Assembly (NCBI GenBank): GCA_964035015.1
Contig: CAXIUP010000007.1
Span: 1,058,701 to 1,122,700, forward strand
Direction of reading: 5' to 3'
DNA from: Corallium rubrum
Lineage: Eukaryota > Cnidaria > Anthozoa > Scleralcyonacea > Coralliidae
Length of the DNA: 64,000 nucleotides
Shown: positions 10,491 through 21,260 of the stretch, piece after piece
Position numbering within the stretch: position 1 is the stretch's first letter
Layout: every line of letters starts with the position of its first letter
Notes under the pieces: model-generated
Database searches by the model: none
Told to the model about the DNA's origin: nothing
Seen by the model: the letters and a program-made list of their open reading frames with translations, nothing else
Position numbers and translations under genes: made by a program

Positions 10491-10602
10491 ACCATTAGCA
10501 GAAGGACCCATAAATGCCGCCATTTTGAAAGTGAAAATGGGGATACATTTTTGGCCAGCACCCGCAGTCCAGTTATATATATAGGTCAGTGACTGAAAAT
10601 CA
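10491..10602 (-). repeat. Duplicated segment keeping the empty insertion site
   Basis: On the minus strand this is the paralogue of 8846-8936 joined to 9337-9362, without the 400-bp element between. It reads through ATGGCGGCATTTATGGGTCC. It shows what the other locus looked like before insertion. Confidence 0.7.
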
Positions 10603-11159
10603 TCTTGGCAGAGCGTGGGCCAACCTCGTACCCAGGGTCTTATCTCCGCTCCCCCGCCCCCGCCCACCGCTGCGAAAAGACCCTGGTCTGGGCTGGTCAC
10701 GTGTCACGCAGACTTACTGGGAGTGGGCTAGTAGGATTTGTACTTTTGTAGGAACTATAAAGAAGACTGCGGAATAATCACACAGAGACAATGTTTGAAA
10801 TGTTAATTTCTTTTATTAGTTGATTTATATATAGCACCTGTTATTTGAAGTTTGCTTCACCAAACCGTCTTGGTTTTAAAACCGTTTTCAAAGAACAATG
10901 TTTGTTGCACCGTACTTGAATTGATTGTTTGCATTCTAGATCTGTTGTAGTTGCAGAATTAACTACCAGACGAAATTACACCTAAATAACAATGAGAGCA
11001 TTGATAAATTACGAACACATTAGGTATTATCCCCGAGCCCGGGCGTAGGGCCGAAGGCCCGGAGCCCGGTGAGGGTGCTAATCTCGACACGCGTGGAGTC
11101 ATTTTACACGCGTGGACAAACGTGATATGCGAACGAATTTCTGTGATCTGAATATTTAA
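10603..11159. other. No gene recognised; short GC-rich patch
   Basis: A GC-rich interval at 11031-11110 (GAGCCCGGGCGTAGGGCC, with two ACGCGTGGA copies) stands out from the AT-rich surroundings. No exon or repeat family was recognised. Confidence 0.35.
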
Positions 11160-11667
11160 CAATTATTCACCGAAGTGGAGGTGAATAGTGCTGGATATTC
11201 ACCGAGCCGCTTCGGCGAGGTGAATATCCACATTATTCACCGACACTGAGGTGAATAATTGTTTTAGCATATACCTCATAAATGAAATAACAAGTTTAAC
11301 ATTCTAGATCTTATATTTTCGGTATTTTATACAAGACACGGCCGCTAGCAACTTGGGCACTATATAACGGCACTTGGCGTACTCGATATTTGTCGACAAA
11401 ACAGTTTTCACAACTTTTGAATATATTAATGGCTAGAAAATTGTAAAGAAACATACCTGTGGACACTCTTCTACTTAATTTTGTTGAGTTTTCTCGTTAT
11501 TCTACAACATGAGCCTTGTTTATCAATAAAGTCTTCTGCTTCGGTAAACAAAGCAAAACTGGCCGCCATTTTGTTTTGCCGCAGGTGAATAGTGCAGGAT
11601 ATCCCGAGGTAGAGGAACCAATCAGATTGCGTAAAAAGCACTATTCACCTGCGAGGTATATGCTAAT
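11160..11667 (+). repeat. Palindrome-capped element
   Basis: A 102-bp palindrome fills 11160-11261, with arms of about 51 bp built from TTCACCG / CGGTGAA units. The arm TTTTAGCATATACCTC follows at 11262-11277. After the interior come a half-unit at 11581-11609 (GGTGAATAGTGCAGGATATC), CCAATCAGA at 11618-11626, and the inverted arm GAGGTATATGCTAAT at 11653-11667. No ORF supports a transposase. Confidence 0.7.
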
Positions 11668-12419
11668 TATATATATATATATATATGTGTGGACGGACCA
11701 TCCGCGGTTAAGATTGTGGAGCACTGGGGACAATATAGTTCTTGACAAAAAGATTTGAACTAACAACATAATTTATTCTTGACAAAAAGACTTGAGAAAG
11801 GAGTTTTTGGGAAACGTATATCACTTTTGAAAGAACAGAAACAAATCAACATCTACGTATAAAGCAAAACAACGTCTTGAGTAGAAGGAAACCCGTCAAA
11901 CCGAAACTCGAAAGGAGGAGAAAGCAAGAGTGAAGCTTGAAAACCGACGAAGAAATAAAGGCCGGCGAAACGGTTTCAGTTTACGGTAAAAATATAGAGC
12001 AGCCGCTCTCAGTAATCACGAACATTTAGTAGCAAAACTGTTCGAGTTTCCCAATTTCCTTATGTATATCCTGTCACTGTTAATTTTGTTTTCTCTTTTG
12101 TGTGTCCTTAAAATTTTATCTGTGGCTGCCGTCTTAATATCTTTTTTCAAATAGTTTTCTTATTGTCAAAACCACTTGTGACTAACGTAGCTTGTCCATA
12201 ATTTGGCATGAAAATCGGAAAAGGAGCATTTTTTTCTTCTGTAAAACGTACAAATGCTGTTGAAATATTTATTAGCAATTTCAGCACTTTGAAATGTCAT
12301 ATTGCCGTGGAAGGCTGCCAGGTTTGAAAACTGTTTTCAGATGCTGTAGCGATGTTTTTTGTAAACATGGAAAGAAAGAAATGTACAATATAACCCTAAT
12401 ATTTTGACAAAATTTTTCC
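11668..12419. other. No gene recognised
   Basis: A short (TA)n run lies near 11669-11685. The rest is AT-rich with no credible exon. Confidence 0.35.
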
Positions 12420-12500
12420 GCCTACCTCGGTAGTCTGGTGGTTAACATAGTCGACTTGCACGGTAATATGGTTGAGTTCAAACCCTGGAAGCAACGTGCA
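12420..12500 (+). repeat. Possible tRNA-derived SINE head
   Basis: TAGTCTGGTGG followed about 45 bases later by GAGTTCAAACCC resembles the A and B boxes of an internal RNA polymerase III promoter. The segment does not fold as an intact tRNA, so a SINE head or decayed tRNA pseudogene is the better reading. Confidence 0.35.
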
Positions 12501-12897
12501 ATTTCTTTATCTCAATATTTCTCACGAAATACCATCCTTAAATTTTTCTTTGTTCCTCGTTACCTTTTTCTTCAAAAAATAGATTTATTAAAACTACAGT
12601 TTTTTAATTTCAAACATTCTACTAGAATTAAAACTATATTTGAATCAACAGGAGTGGCTATTTCCAGTCCCCCAATAAAAAAGAGCGCAAGGGGAATATC
12701 AGGAGGTATTTACAAAAAATCATGCAAAAGCGGGCGAGGGGTTATTGCGTTCATGTATTTCTAGTAAGGAATAGAAGAATGTGTTAAAGTGACTAGAGCA
12801 AAGTTTCAATCGAAATGTACTGACACCTTGGGCTTTGATGTATATTTATGAAGTAAACAGTATACTAAATATTGCTCGGTAGTTATGTGATTGCTAT
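12501..12897. other. No feature recognised
   Basis: The open frame at 12438-12764 has no recognisable domain and a low-complexity composition. Confidence 0.35.
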
Positions 12898-13698
12898 ATA
12901 CGCCGATTGCAAATATGGCGCCGATTGCACGAAAGCGAGGCTTTTCGGTGACAACCGTTGCTAAGGGCCAAAGCGCTAATATTTCCTTTGTGAATGAGAC
13001 TTTGTTGACAGTTTTGAAAGGTGGAATTCATGCGCTGGTACGTTTAAAAAGACTATGTAGGACCTACATACGATAAAACGTGGACTCTTCTCTATTTTGA
13101 AAGAAGTTTTACCAGGATATGTTTGCTTTTGAGCGTAAAAACTCCTCTTCTGATACGTGTATTACGGCCGTACGATTATTGAACCTTTATTGCAAATATC
13201 ATGTGTTGGACATTCATTCTATTGAAGTTTGCCGTTGAAGCTTTGCATTTCTTACTCGTGTTTTCCCGTATTTTGAACTTGCCGTATATTTTTCGTTTAG
13301 TTAAGGTTTTAACTGGTTAATCATGCCCAATAATTGTTGTCGATTCACATGGGAAGAAGGTCACATTTCACAGTCTTCCGATAAAGGATCCGACAAGATT
13401 GAAGATGTGTTTTACTATTTTGAAAATCACTGCATGTGGTTGTGGCAGACTTACCTTTCCAATTTGTTTGTCTGATATTTCTTAATACCACTTTTCCAGA
13501 CGTGGCTCGTGAAAATCCGAACAGATGTTTCACCGTATTTTCGAATCACATAGCGAACAAAAATATGCTCGTTACACGTCAGACCAACTAATTTTCGTGT
13601 GAGCACATCAGGTCGCCGCTCACTTAAAGATGAAGCCGTTCCTTCGATATTTCCATGGTCGGGAGTATCTCCGAAACGAAAATCGTCGCATAAGAGAC
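12898..13698 (+). repeat. Left arm of a 1.74-kb inverted duplication
   Basis: This arm pairs with 13816-14639. The outer tip is ATACGCCGATTGC; the inner part reaches GGGAGTATCTCCGAAACG. Relative to the right arm it lacks about 29 bases near 13340, which removes the zinc-binding cysteines of the THAP domain. Both arms point inward. Confidence 0.85.
13323..13660 (+). pseudogene. THAP-domain remnant, left arm
   Basis: The ATG at 13323 starts MPNNCC, a THAP-type beginning, but about 29 bases are missing immediately after and the frame is lost. The intron boundaries seen in the right arm are damaged here: the first donor reads GATGTG instead of GGTGTG, and the second reads GGGAGT instead of GTGAGT. 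The second exon runs 13500-13660 with an intact CCAG acceptor; its GRRSLKDEAVPSIFPWS end is recognisable as the AVPTIF motif of THAP domains. Clearly decayed. Confidence 0.6.
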
Positions 13699-13815
13699 TA
13701 TTTGTGACCCCAACTAGGACTGAAATGCCCTCGTCTTATGAGACGATTAGACAACGACCAGCCGGAAGTGCCACGAGATGAAAACAGCGAGTTAAGTGTA
13801 CATTTCACTACTATA
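13699..13815. other. Unpaired centre of the inverted duplication
   Basis: About 117 bases between the two arms, with no inverted counterpart. A 48-codon open frame crosses it but extends into the arms. Confidence 0.6.
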
Positions 13816-14639
13816 CGCGGCGATTTTCGTTTTGGAGATACTCACGACCATGGAAATATCAAAGGAACGACTTCATCTTTAAGTGAGCGGCGACCTGATA
13901 TGCTCACACGAAAATCAGTTGGTCTGAAGCACTGGTCTGAGTGTAACGAGTATGTTTTTGTTCACTCTGTGATTCGAAAATACAATGAAACATCTCTTCG
14001 GATTTTCACGAGCCACGTCTGGAAAAGTGGTATTAAGAAATATCAGACTAACAAATTGAAACGTAAGTCTGCCACAACCACATGCAGTTATTTTCAAAAT
14101 AGTAAAACACACCTTCAATCTTCTTGGATCCTTTATCGGAAGACCGTGAAAAGTGACCTTCTTCCCATGTGAATCGACACGATATCCAATCTTGCAGCAA
14201 GGAACGCAACAATTATTGGGCGCATGATTAACCAGTCAAAACCTTAACTAAACGAAAAATATACGGCAAGTTCTAAATACGGCAAACCACGAGTAAGAAA
14301 TGCAAAGCTTCCACGGCAAATTTCAATAGAATGAATGTTCGACACATGATACTTCAATAATCGTACGGCCGTAATACACGTATCAGAAGAGGAGTTGTTA
14401 CGCTCAAAAGCAAACTTATCCTGGTAAAACTTCTTTCAAAATAGAGAAGAGTCCACGTTTTATCGTATGTAGGTCCTACATAGTCTTTTTAAACGTACCA
14501 GCGCATGAACTCCACCTTTCAAAACTGTCAACAAAGTCTCATTCACAAAGGAAATATTAGCGCTTTGGCCCTTAGCAACGGTTGTCACCGAAAAGCCTCG
14601 CTTTCGTGCAATCGGCGCCATATTTGCAATCGGCGTATT
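13816..14639 (-). repeat. Right arm of the 1.74-kb inverted duplication
   Basis: Reverse complement of 12898-13698, with small indels. It keeps the less damaged THAP exons and, at the outer end, a copy of the peptide beginning MAPIARKRGFSVTTVAKGQS found in both arms. Confidence 0.85.
13846..14225 (-). pseudogene. THAP-domain remnant in two exons, right arm
   Basis: Exon A reads PNNCCVPCCKIGYRV then THAP-like ..KVTFHGLPIKDPRRLK up to a GTGTGT donor after 14113. Its start codon is spoiled by two extra bases (ATGCGCCC against ATGCCC in the left arm). Exon B starts at 14028 after TTTTCCAG with TWLVKIRR, carrying the conserved THAP tryptophan. It meets an in-frame stop, then resumes as CFRPTDFRVSISGRRSL to PLIFPWS and a GTGAGT donor at 13845. 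So the full THAP module (Cys pair, Trp, DF, AVPTIF-like end) is present in outline but broken. It may come from a P-type transposase or a host THAP gene. Confidence 0.6.
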
Positions 14640-14995
14640 ATTCAACACTTTATGACTGCTTTATGCACTCACGGCGCAATTATATATATTCTTAAAACAA
14701 CAAGTGTATAAAAGAAACGCAATAAAAACAACGTTCAACAATAGGTTCATTAGTGAGTGACTTCAATTCATATTAAAAAACATGCTTTTTTAGTCAAAGG
14801 GGAATTGATATAGACTAGTGATATTAATATGTTGTTGAAAGGTCAGTGTTTTCTTGATCAGCATGACGGCATCATTTCCCAAACAGCAATCGATTTTCAG
14901 CTCTGATCATGATTGCATGCGGACCTGGTGCGGTATTTTATATTAAAAAATGAATATTAAATTGCGTTGGCACTGTTACAAATTTAAACCACTTT
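14640..14995. other. No feature recognised
   Basis: AT-rich non-coding sequence. Confidence 0.35.
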
Positions 14996-15233
14996 TAAAA
15001 CAATAATAAAATATGTCACTAACCTTAGCCTTTGTTGAAAGCTATAGATGTTGAGTTTTGGCGATCTTGGCGATGTTAAATCACAAGGACTTTCAGATTA
15101 TATATTTATTCACAATAATGATGACATGCAAAATCCTCTCTTTGGCAAACGGCAGACGACAGGCGTAGCAGCTTGGCGTCGTAACTGATGAAGTAAACAT
15201 TCATTTCGAGGAAGAGAATCCCCTCCAATTCGC
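14996..15233 (+). repeat. Direct duplication, copy 1
   Basis: A 238-bp segment nearly identical to 15616-15854; the differences seen are a single T in a run and a few bases. On the minus strand both copies carry AAG|GTTAGT, a possible donor. Confidence 0.85.
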
Positions 15234-15615
15234 TGTCCGTCGGAAGTTCAGAAAGATATAGTAAAAATATTCACAATCACTGACAACTTTTTTTCGATAA
15301 CGTGAGCAGCAAGGTTGGTACAATTTGCGTATTCGCCATATTGGCTTATGTTAGACATCTGCTCAAAATAGTATATCAAAAACCGCAACGGATTTAATAT
15401 CTGTGGCATATCGCTCATGATATTTATATCGCAGATGTGTTGCACTGTACGATTCAGATTGAAACATTTGAAATAATTTAAAAATTGACACGGCGACGAC
15501 GATTGTTTCACTCATCCTTTATGTAAGTCCTATTAATCTTGCAGAACTTTTCTAGTCAAAATTTTTGTAAGTGGGCATGCATTACGCGCATGCGTGACCA
15601 TTATTTCTCGCCATG
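15234..15615. other. Interval between the direct copies
   Basis: An 87-codon minus-strand frame (15248-15511) starting MKQSSSPCQFLNYF lies here. No domain was recognised and no reason was found to call it a gene. Confidence 0.4.
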
Positions 15616-15854
15616 TAAAACAATAATAAAATATGTCACTAACCTTAGCCTTTGTTGAAAGCTATAGATGTTGAGTTTTGGCGATCTTGGCGATGTTAAA
15701 TCACAAGGACTTTCAGATTATATATTTATTCACAATAATGATGACATGCAAAATCCTCTCTTTTGGCAAACGGCAGACGACAGGCGTAGCAGCTTGGCGT
15801 CGTAACTGATGAAGTAAACATTCATTTCGAGGAAGAGAATCCCCTCCAATTCGC
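15616..15854 (+). repeat. Direct duplication, copy 2
   Basis: Second copy of 14996-15233. It runs straight into AAGGTAAATG at 15855, the start of a further 42-bp repeat. Confidence 0.85.
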
Positions 15855-15895
15855 AAGGTAAATGTATTTTTCTACTTTATTTTGATCGTTTATGT
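15854..15895 (+). repeat. 42-bp perfect repeat, copy 1
   Basis: CAAGGTAAATG to ATCGTTTATGT is repeated exactly at 16392-16433. In both places it looks like an exon end plus a GTAAAT donor. Confidence 0.8.
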
Positions 15896-16391
15896 GAAGT
15901 GTTGCCGCACTGTTGCGAAGCGCCTTGCCGTTTCCTGGCCTTACCGAACAGCGAAATGTCTGACTGTCTTAGGGTCTTTAACCAAATGCTTTGCCAATGT
16001 TTTTTCGTCGGTATATTAGATTATCGTCGGCATAAATCGGTGTTTATTTTAAGATTCTCTTGCGACTTGCCTCCACCAGTCTCGATAGTCTCCGTACAAT
16101 GATGCAAATCCTAAGTTCTGTAACCCCTCCCTAACGACAATGTTGAAAACCACTGATCTCAAATAATATACTCATTATACTGGATCAGAGGAGGACGGAC
16201 AAGTACCATGTGATTGTCACGTGACATTGTCGACCAATGAAATGGCGCTATTTTCTTATTGTTGCTCGGCTGAAAATTTTGCATTGGACTTGGAATACCG
16301 AATATTATGCTTTTGTCATTCATTTTTTTCTTTAAAAAAGCAGCGATATCGTTTGATATATTGTTGGACTATCCATATCTGCAGGATTTTG

Positions 16392-16433
16392 CAAGGTAAA
16401 TGTATTTTTCTACTTTATTTTGATCGTTTATGT
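16392..16433 (+). repeat. 42-bp perfect repeat, copy 2
   Basis: Exact copy of 15854-15895, in a different upstream context (GGATTTTG before CAAGG). Confidence 0.8.
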
Positions 16434-18411
16434 AGGTCGTGTCGCGCTAAGCGAAGACCCCACTTCGGTTTGTCAACAATCTTCAAAGCAAAATATCTCG
16501 AATTCCCATGGTTCGAATTATCTAATTTTTGCGTAATAAGTTGAAGAAATGTCTAATCTTGGATTCTATCCGGACGCCCCCCCCCCCCCCCCCCCCTCGC
16601 CCCTGCAACCGTTTTCGAGATATTCGCCGTTGAACCGACCATGGTATTTCGGCTTTCGCTAAGATGGCGCCCAATAAGTTTAAGAGAGACTTTCGCCACT
16701 AAAGTTTGTTTTTTTCTCAAGAATTTTGGAAGTTTCCTAATATTTAGAGCTTTATTGTTTTGAGTAGAAAGTGTAGAATGAGTGGTGGACTATTATTAAA
16801 GAGTAAAGTTTGGTATTTGTCTGTTTTTATGGTCCAAAACGCTTGTCCTCGCTGTATAAAAACACCATCATTCTGGAAAAATTGTATACATAATACATAT
16901 CAGGCCTGCATACATTTGTAATTATTACAGAATGTACTGAACTTTTTTAAAGATCTACTATATCTGTATACAGAACTGATACGTATAGATATTTTTCGTT
17001 TATTAAATAACATTGTGTTCCATGACAGCAGTATTATTAAAATTGATGTGTGGATTATTTGTAGTTTATAATTGTTGGTCATTGTTATTGTGAATATAAA
17101 TATATTGTAGTTGTAGTATTTTTTGCTTAGTATTGCTAATTTGTTATAATTTGTTGTTCATAATATTTTTCAGTATCCCATTTCAACTGAGCCAGTGATG
17201 TAGGGAGCAAGCTGATGGGGTGGGGGAAGGGTACACTTTCAATACCTTGTTTCAGGGCAGAGCTTGAAACGACCCTTGAGGCACATGTCTTCTGATGAAG
17301 AGCTTTCTTGTTGCAAAAGGGGGACTCTAACCACATGGGGGTGGGGTGGGGTTTGGGGTGGTGGCATGTCCACCCATTGGTTTGTACACCCATGCAGTGA
17401 ATACAATAGTTAGGCATTGGCTGTACAGTCGACTCTTAAGACATGAAAGGGTTAATAATCACATCCTATTTTTTACAGGCAGTGAAGATATACAGTACAG
17501 ATGTCAGTGTTGTAATAACTTTACTTTGGTGGTGTTCAGACTGCCCAGGACTGCCTCAGAGTGCCCAGGCACGAGCACCAATATGAACAGGATTTTTACA
17601 ATGCTAAATTGATGGATTCTCTTTTACTAAATAACATTCAAATAATATGTAGTTTGAAGTTTTGCATGTTGTCATGTTGTATAATTACATAAGGCAATGC
17701 ATAAATATAATTGTGGACATAACTAATAAAATTTTAACACAGAAGTATTATCTCGCATATTATTATACAATCCAAATGCTGGGTCTCAAAACCTAATTAA
17801 ATGCCTGGATATTATTCATCCCTTTGCTTTTGAGTGCTAGTGCATGTACAGTACATACTGATAAACAGTGAACTATGCCTCTAAGACAGACACCCTTGGG
17901 CTGGACTTTGTCTGTCTTATAGTTCATTCACATGTCTACCTTAATACAGTAACTTTTCTGATGCCCTCTCTAAATGTGCCAAAGTTGACATTTTCTTGGC
18001 AGACAGGGGGTGCATCACTGAAAAATGTTGGACCAATGTCAAAATGTTAACAATGCCCCTGATTGAATACCTGTATCAGTGTCAATACAGTAGCACTTTA
18101 GAAGTAACCAAGATCAATATTGAAATAAAACATTTCAATTTTATTCAAATTCCTTATTTACATATACATTGAGGATACAGGAAATACACTTTATTTGATA
18201 AAATAGAAATATTTGAACATTTGACCAATTATATACCAAATTTATCAATAGATTCTGGAGGCTGAGCAGGAGGCAATCCAATAAATTATCTTGATTTTAC
18301 CTTAATACAAAGAAAAATACAAGATTGTTATTGAATAATAAATTTTAAGCTAGCTTTATTCACAATTTTATTAAATTTGGGATACGCAGTAATATGATAG
18401 TTGTATCTATC
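16434..18411. other. No gene recognised; homopolymer tract
   Basis: A run of 20 C is at 16577-16596. Several short open frames occur but none has a domain, codon bias or splice context that I can defend. A small inverted pair (AAGACAGACA / TGTCTGTCTT) is at 17881-17922. Confidence 0.35.
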
Positions 18412-18460
18412 AGCAATTGTCTGGATCGACTAGATTATCTAGTTGATCCAGATAATTGCT
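18412..18460. repeat. Perfectly pairing 49-base hairpin
   Basis: AGCAATTGTCTGGATCGACT pairs with AGTTGATCCAGATAATTGCT. The only departures are two G-T oppositions, which still pair as G-U in RNA. There is almost no loop, so it behaves as a palindrome more than as a microRNA precursor. Confidence 0.65.
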
Positions 18461-19027
18461 ACACACAACGATTAGAAGTTTACAGTAATACTGCAGAATG
18501 CAAAACATTAAACCACGGAAAATGCATCATAAGGTTAGAATGGGAAGACTTTGAGAGGGAAATCATTAACCACTTTAAAAACAACAAATAATGTTGATTT
18601 CTCAGCTCATGCTTTTCTGTCTTTTCTCCAGTTGCAACGAATCACACGTTGCACAGCACAACCAAATCCTTCTTCGTTGTAAATATCTAATTTGTTTCTG
18701 ATTTGTTCCATTATTTGTAACATAAAATGCGTAGAATCCGAATGAATGCCCATCCGCCATATTAACGCCATTCTCACGAATATACGCCAAATAAAGCACA
18801 ATCTGATCATATTAATTGTCCATGAAAACCACGAATTGTTCTCGTATTTTGCTGACCATCAGATTTATCAATTCTGGATCAACTGTGACGAGTTTTCAAA
18901 CGTTTTTTGCGCATCTAGTCCACCGGGCAGAGTTCATTCCTCGTCTGGGTTCAGAGGTAGAGTGAGACGCCCACGCGAAATGAAAGCCAGTTGACCATGA
19001 TGCTTTGCGCGTCTTGGCCACCCTCCT
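18461..19027. other. Unassigned; overlapping short ORFs
   Basis: The minus-strand frame at 18607-18810 ends in a coding-looking peptide (STHFMLQIMEQIRNKLDIYN and on). No family was recognised and no splice sites fix it. Confidence 0.3.
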
Positions 19028-19337
19028 CTGATACTGGATAGAGCATCTATTGTTTCGCGCGTGGCAAAAATTAAGGTCGGAAGTGAGGCTAAAAATCTCG
19101 CGGCCACCATGTCCGGTGGGACCCACAATATTGCTGAATCATAGTTTTTGCCTCTGGTTTTCGCTTTAAATGATCGGGTTTTTAACGAAAACCAGCTAAA
19201 TTTTTGTAACATGTATCTGTCGCTATGGGAGAACTTAAAAGTGGCTGTATGAAAACCAAGTGGGTCCCACTTGAAATGGCCGCCGCTAATTTATTCCGAC
19301 TTCACAGGGAGCACCGGATGCTCTATCCAGTATAATG
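19028..19337. repeat. Foldback element
   Basis: Tips CTGATACTGGATAGAGCAT (19028-19046) and ATGCTCTATCCAGTATAATG (19318-19337) are inverted. Inside, GGTGGGACCCAC near 19113 is mirrored by GTGGGTCCCAC near 19259. The GATACTGGAT / CCAGTAT tip also occurs at 16170-16180, 52670-52685 and 53430-53450, so this is a dispersed family. Confidence 0.65.
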
Positions 19338-19757
19338 AGTCTATTATTCGAGATCAGTGGTGGGCACCCTTTGGCACACTCGATCGTGGTGTGTTTAGGA
19401 AAATAGTAAAGGGATGAAACACGAATTCTTCCTTGTTTTGAACATCGTTTTAAGGGGTGGACCATTAGAAATCAAGGGAGGGGGTGGGGGGGGGGGGGGG
19501 GGAGGGGTGACAATTACCAAAAAAAAATTCGTGCAAGGAAAATGATAAAGAAAAAAAAATCGTGCAAATGATCAACAACAAAAAAAAAATTCGTACAAGC
19601 AAAGTGCACCATGTGATTTATCATGTGATAAAAAGGAAAAGCTCACTGATTAAACAGTCAAATATACTAATATAAACTTCAGGTAGTTTCAAACACTGCA
19701 AACTATCTATTATTCATAAAATAAAAATTGGAAATAAAAATTTAAACAAATTTAGAC
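19338..19757. other. No gene; G-run
   Basis: G-rich stretch with 17 consecutive G at 19486-19502, followed by A-rich repeats of AAAAATTCGTGCAA type. No ORF. Confidence 0.45.
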
Positions 19758-20084
19758 CAAGGGCGTAGGTAGCAGGGGGGCTGGGGGGATTTTATAAGAG
19801 GGGGCTGGAATAGCTTTCGGCCCCCAAAAAAATAATTGATTTATTATTAATTTCGGCCAATTATTAATAATAATCCATCCTGACTCACGGACCGCATAGA
19901 CTCACAAATCATAATGAAAGAATTAATGAAAGGGCCTAACGAAAGAGGTAGAGAAGACTCTGAAAATGCCATTTCCGACGATCTAGAGACTCAAAATTTT
20001 AAAAAATTTCACGTTCGCCGCCAACCATGGTGGCGCCTCGTGGGAGTCGACACCCCTAAGTTTATCAAGCTTCCTACATCCCTG
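19758..20084 (+). mobile_element. hAT-like MITE with perfect 8-bp target duplication
   Basis: Starts CAAGGGCGTAGG and ends CCTACATCCCTG. Flanked on both sides by ATTTAGAC (19750-19757 and 20085-20092). Same family as 3622-4147 by its terminal repeats and following G-runs. 327 bp, no coding capacity. Confidence 0.85.
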
Positions 20085-20092
20085 ATTTAGAC

Positions 20093-20758
20093 TTCGCAAG
20101 AGACAGCAGATGGGAACAGGCCTGAAGAAGTGCACTGGAGGACGCCCCTCAACCCCTCAGAGATTTCGTTTATCTCATATTTCTGCTTATTTCTCTCTTG
20201 AGTTTTTGTTTCCAAAGTGGTAATATTATGCCGTTATGCGTGCAATTTAAAGTAAATGCAAAATAAATTCGAAATAGCACCTGATTTTTTTTACTTGAAT
20301 TCAGAGTTTGTGTAACTTTTTATTGAGTGGTTCAATTTTATAAACACTCCAAAGCACAGAGAAACATGCACTTTTGAACACTGATATTTATCAGTCATCA
20401 TCATCGTCTTTTTAATAGTGTTCAAGCCACTATTCACCGCTTTGATATGATCGCTAGTTGTACTTGTATTTGCAGGCCACTTCTCGCTGTTTTTATAAAG
20501 TGCCACGTGGTCAGTTTTGGACTGGCATCCTTTCGCGTATGGTTTAAATAACCCTATAAAAAAATCCTGCGCAGCTTGCACACTGAAAAAAAAAATTCTG
20601 CAGGGAATTTAAGCTGAGAAATAGGTATTAAAATTGTAAGACAATTGAGCGAAGTAGTTGTGATAATGATTCATTTATCAAAATATAAATCAAAATGATG
20701 CAAAATCTCAACTTTTAGCCGTGATTTTGCAGCTAAATTACATATCGTATTTTCGGGA
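20093..20758. other. No feature recognised
   Basis: The 96-codon minus-strand frame at 20291-20581 has no recognisable domain. Otherwise AT-rich. Confidence 0.35.
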
Positions 20759-20988
20759 GATGTGTTCCGCAAGTAGCTAGGACACTACATCATTTTTGAC
20801 ACTTCGGATAGCTACGAAATCCTACGATAAGCTTCTCGGATAAAGTGGGAAGTCTCAGGATTATTGATTTATTAAGTGGGAAGTCTCAGGATTATTATTC
20901 ATCTGACTCTGAGTTTCAGTACGATTCAGTATTCCAACGGTGGCTCTCGACGATACGAGATGTCCTGGCTACTTGCGGAACACATTCC
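20759..20988. repeat. Foldback element with internal duplication
   Basis: TGTGTTCCGCAAGTAGCTAG at the left is mirrored by GGCTACTTGCGGAACACA at the right. Inside, GTGGGAAGTCTCAGGATTAT is duplicated in tandem at about 20846-20897. Confidence 0.65.
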
Positions 20989-21170
20989 ACGTTGAACGTT
21001 TGTTGTTTCATCACTTATATTTTTTCCTCTCCCTCCCCCCCTTCTCCTCCGTTTTTTCCTCGCTTCCGGTAACCGTTTCGTTTTTTTAAATCCCCTGCCA
21101 CAGTCCCCCGCGCGTCTTTCGAGTCCGCCACAGATACCCACGCGCTGCCAAGATGGTCTCCCTGTGCTCA
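20989..21170. other. Pyrimidine-rich tract
   Basis: Mostly C and T on the plus strand at 21018-21063 (TCCCTCCCCCCCTTCTCCTC). No gene seen. Confidence 0.5.
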
Positions 21171-21260
21171 GAATGCAGGAAATGCCATTTGCGGGATTCT
21201 ATATTTCAAAATTTTCCAGGGGAGCATGCACCCGGACCACCCTAGAAAGCCTCGCACCTA
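21171..21260 (+). repeat. Fragment related to the MITE at 5006-5499
   Basis: AATGCAGGAAATG, TTTCAAAATTTT and GGGGAGCATGCACCCGGACC align in order with 5221-5295. The terminal repeats are gone. Confidence 0.65.

Noticed and set aside
12420-12500. Functional tRNA gene
   Set aside because: A and B box-like sequences are present but acceptor and anticodon stems do not form, so a SINE-like remnant is preferred.
14996-15854. Pair of LTRs around a short element
   Set aside because: The 238-bp copies do not start TG or end CA, have no target duplication, and the 382-bp interior has no retroelement motif.
18412-18460. microRNA precursor
   Set aside because: The stem closes with practically no loop and is only 49 bases.
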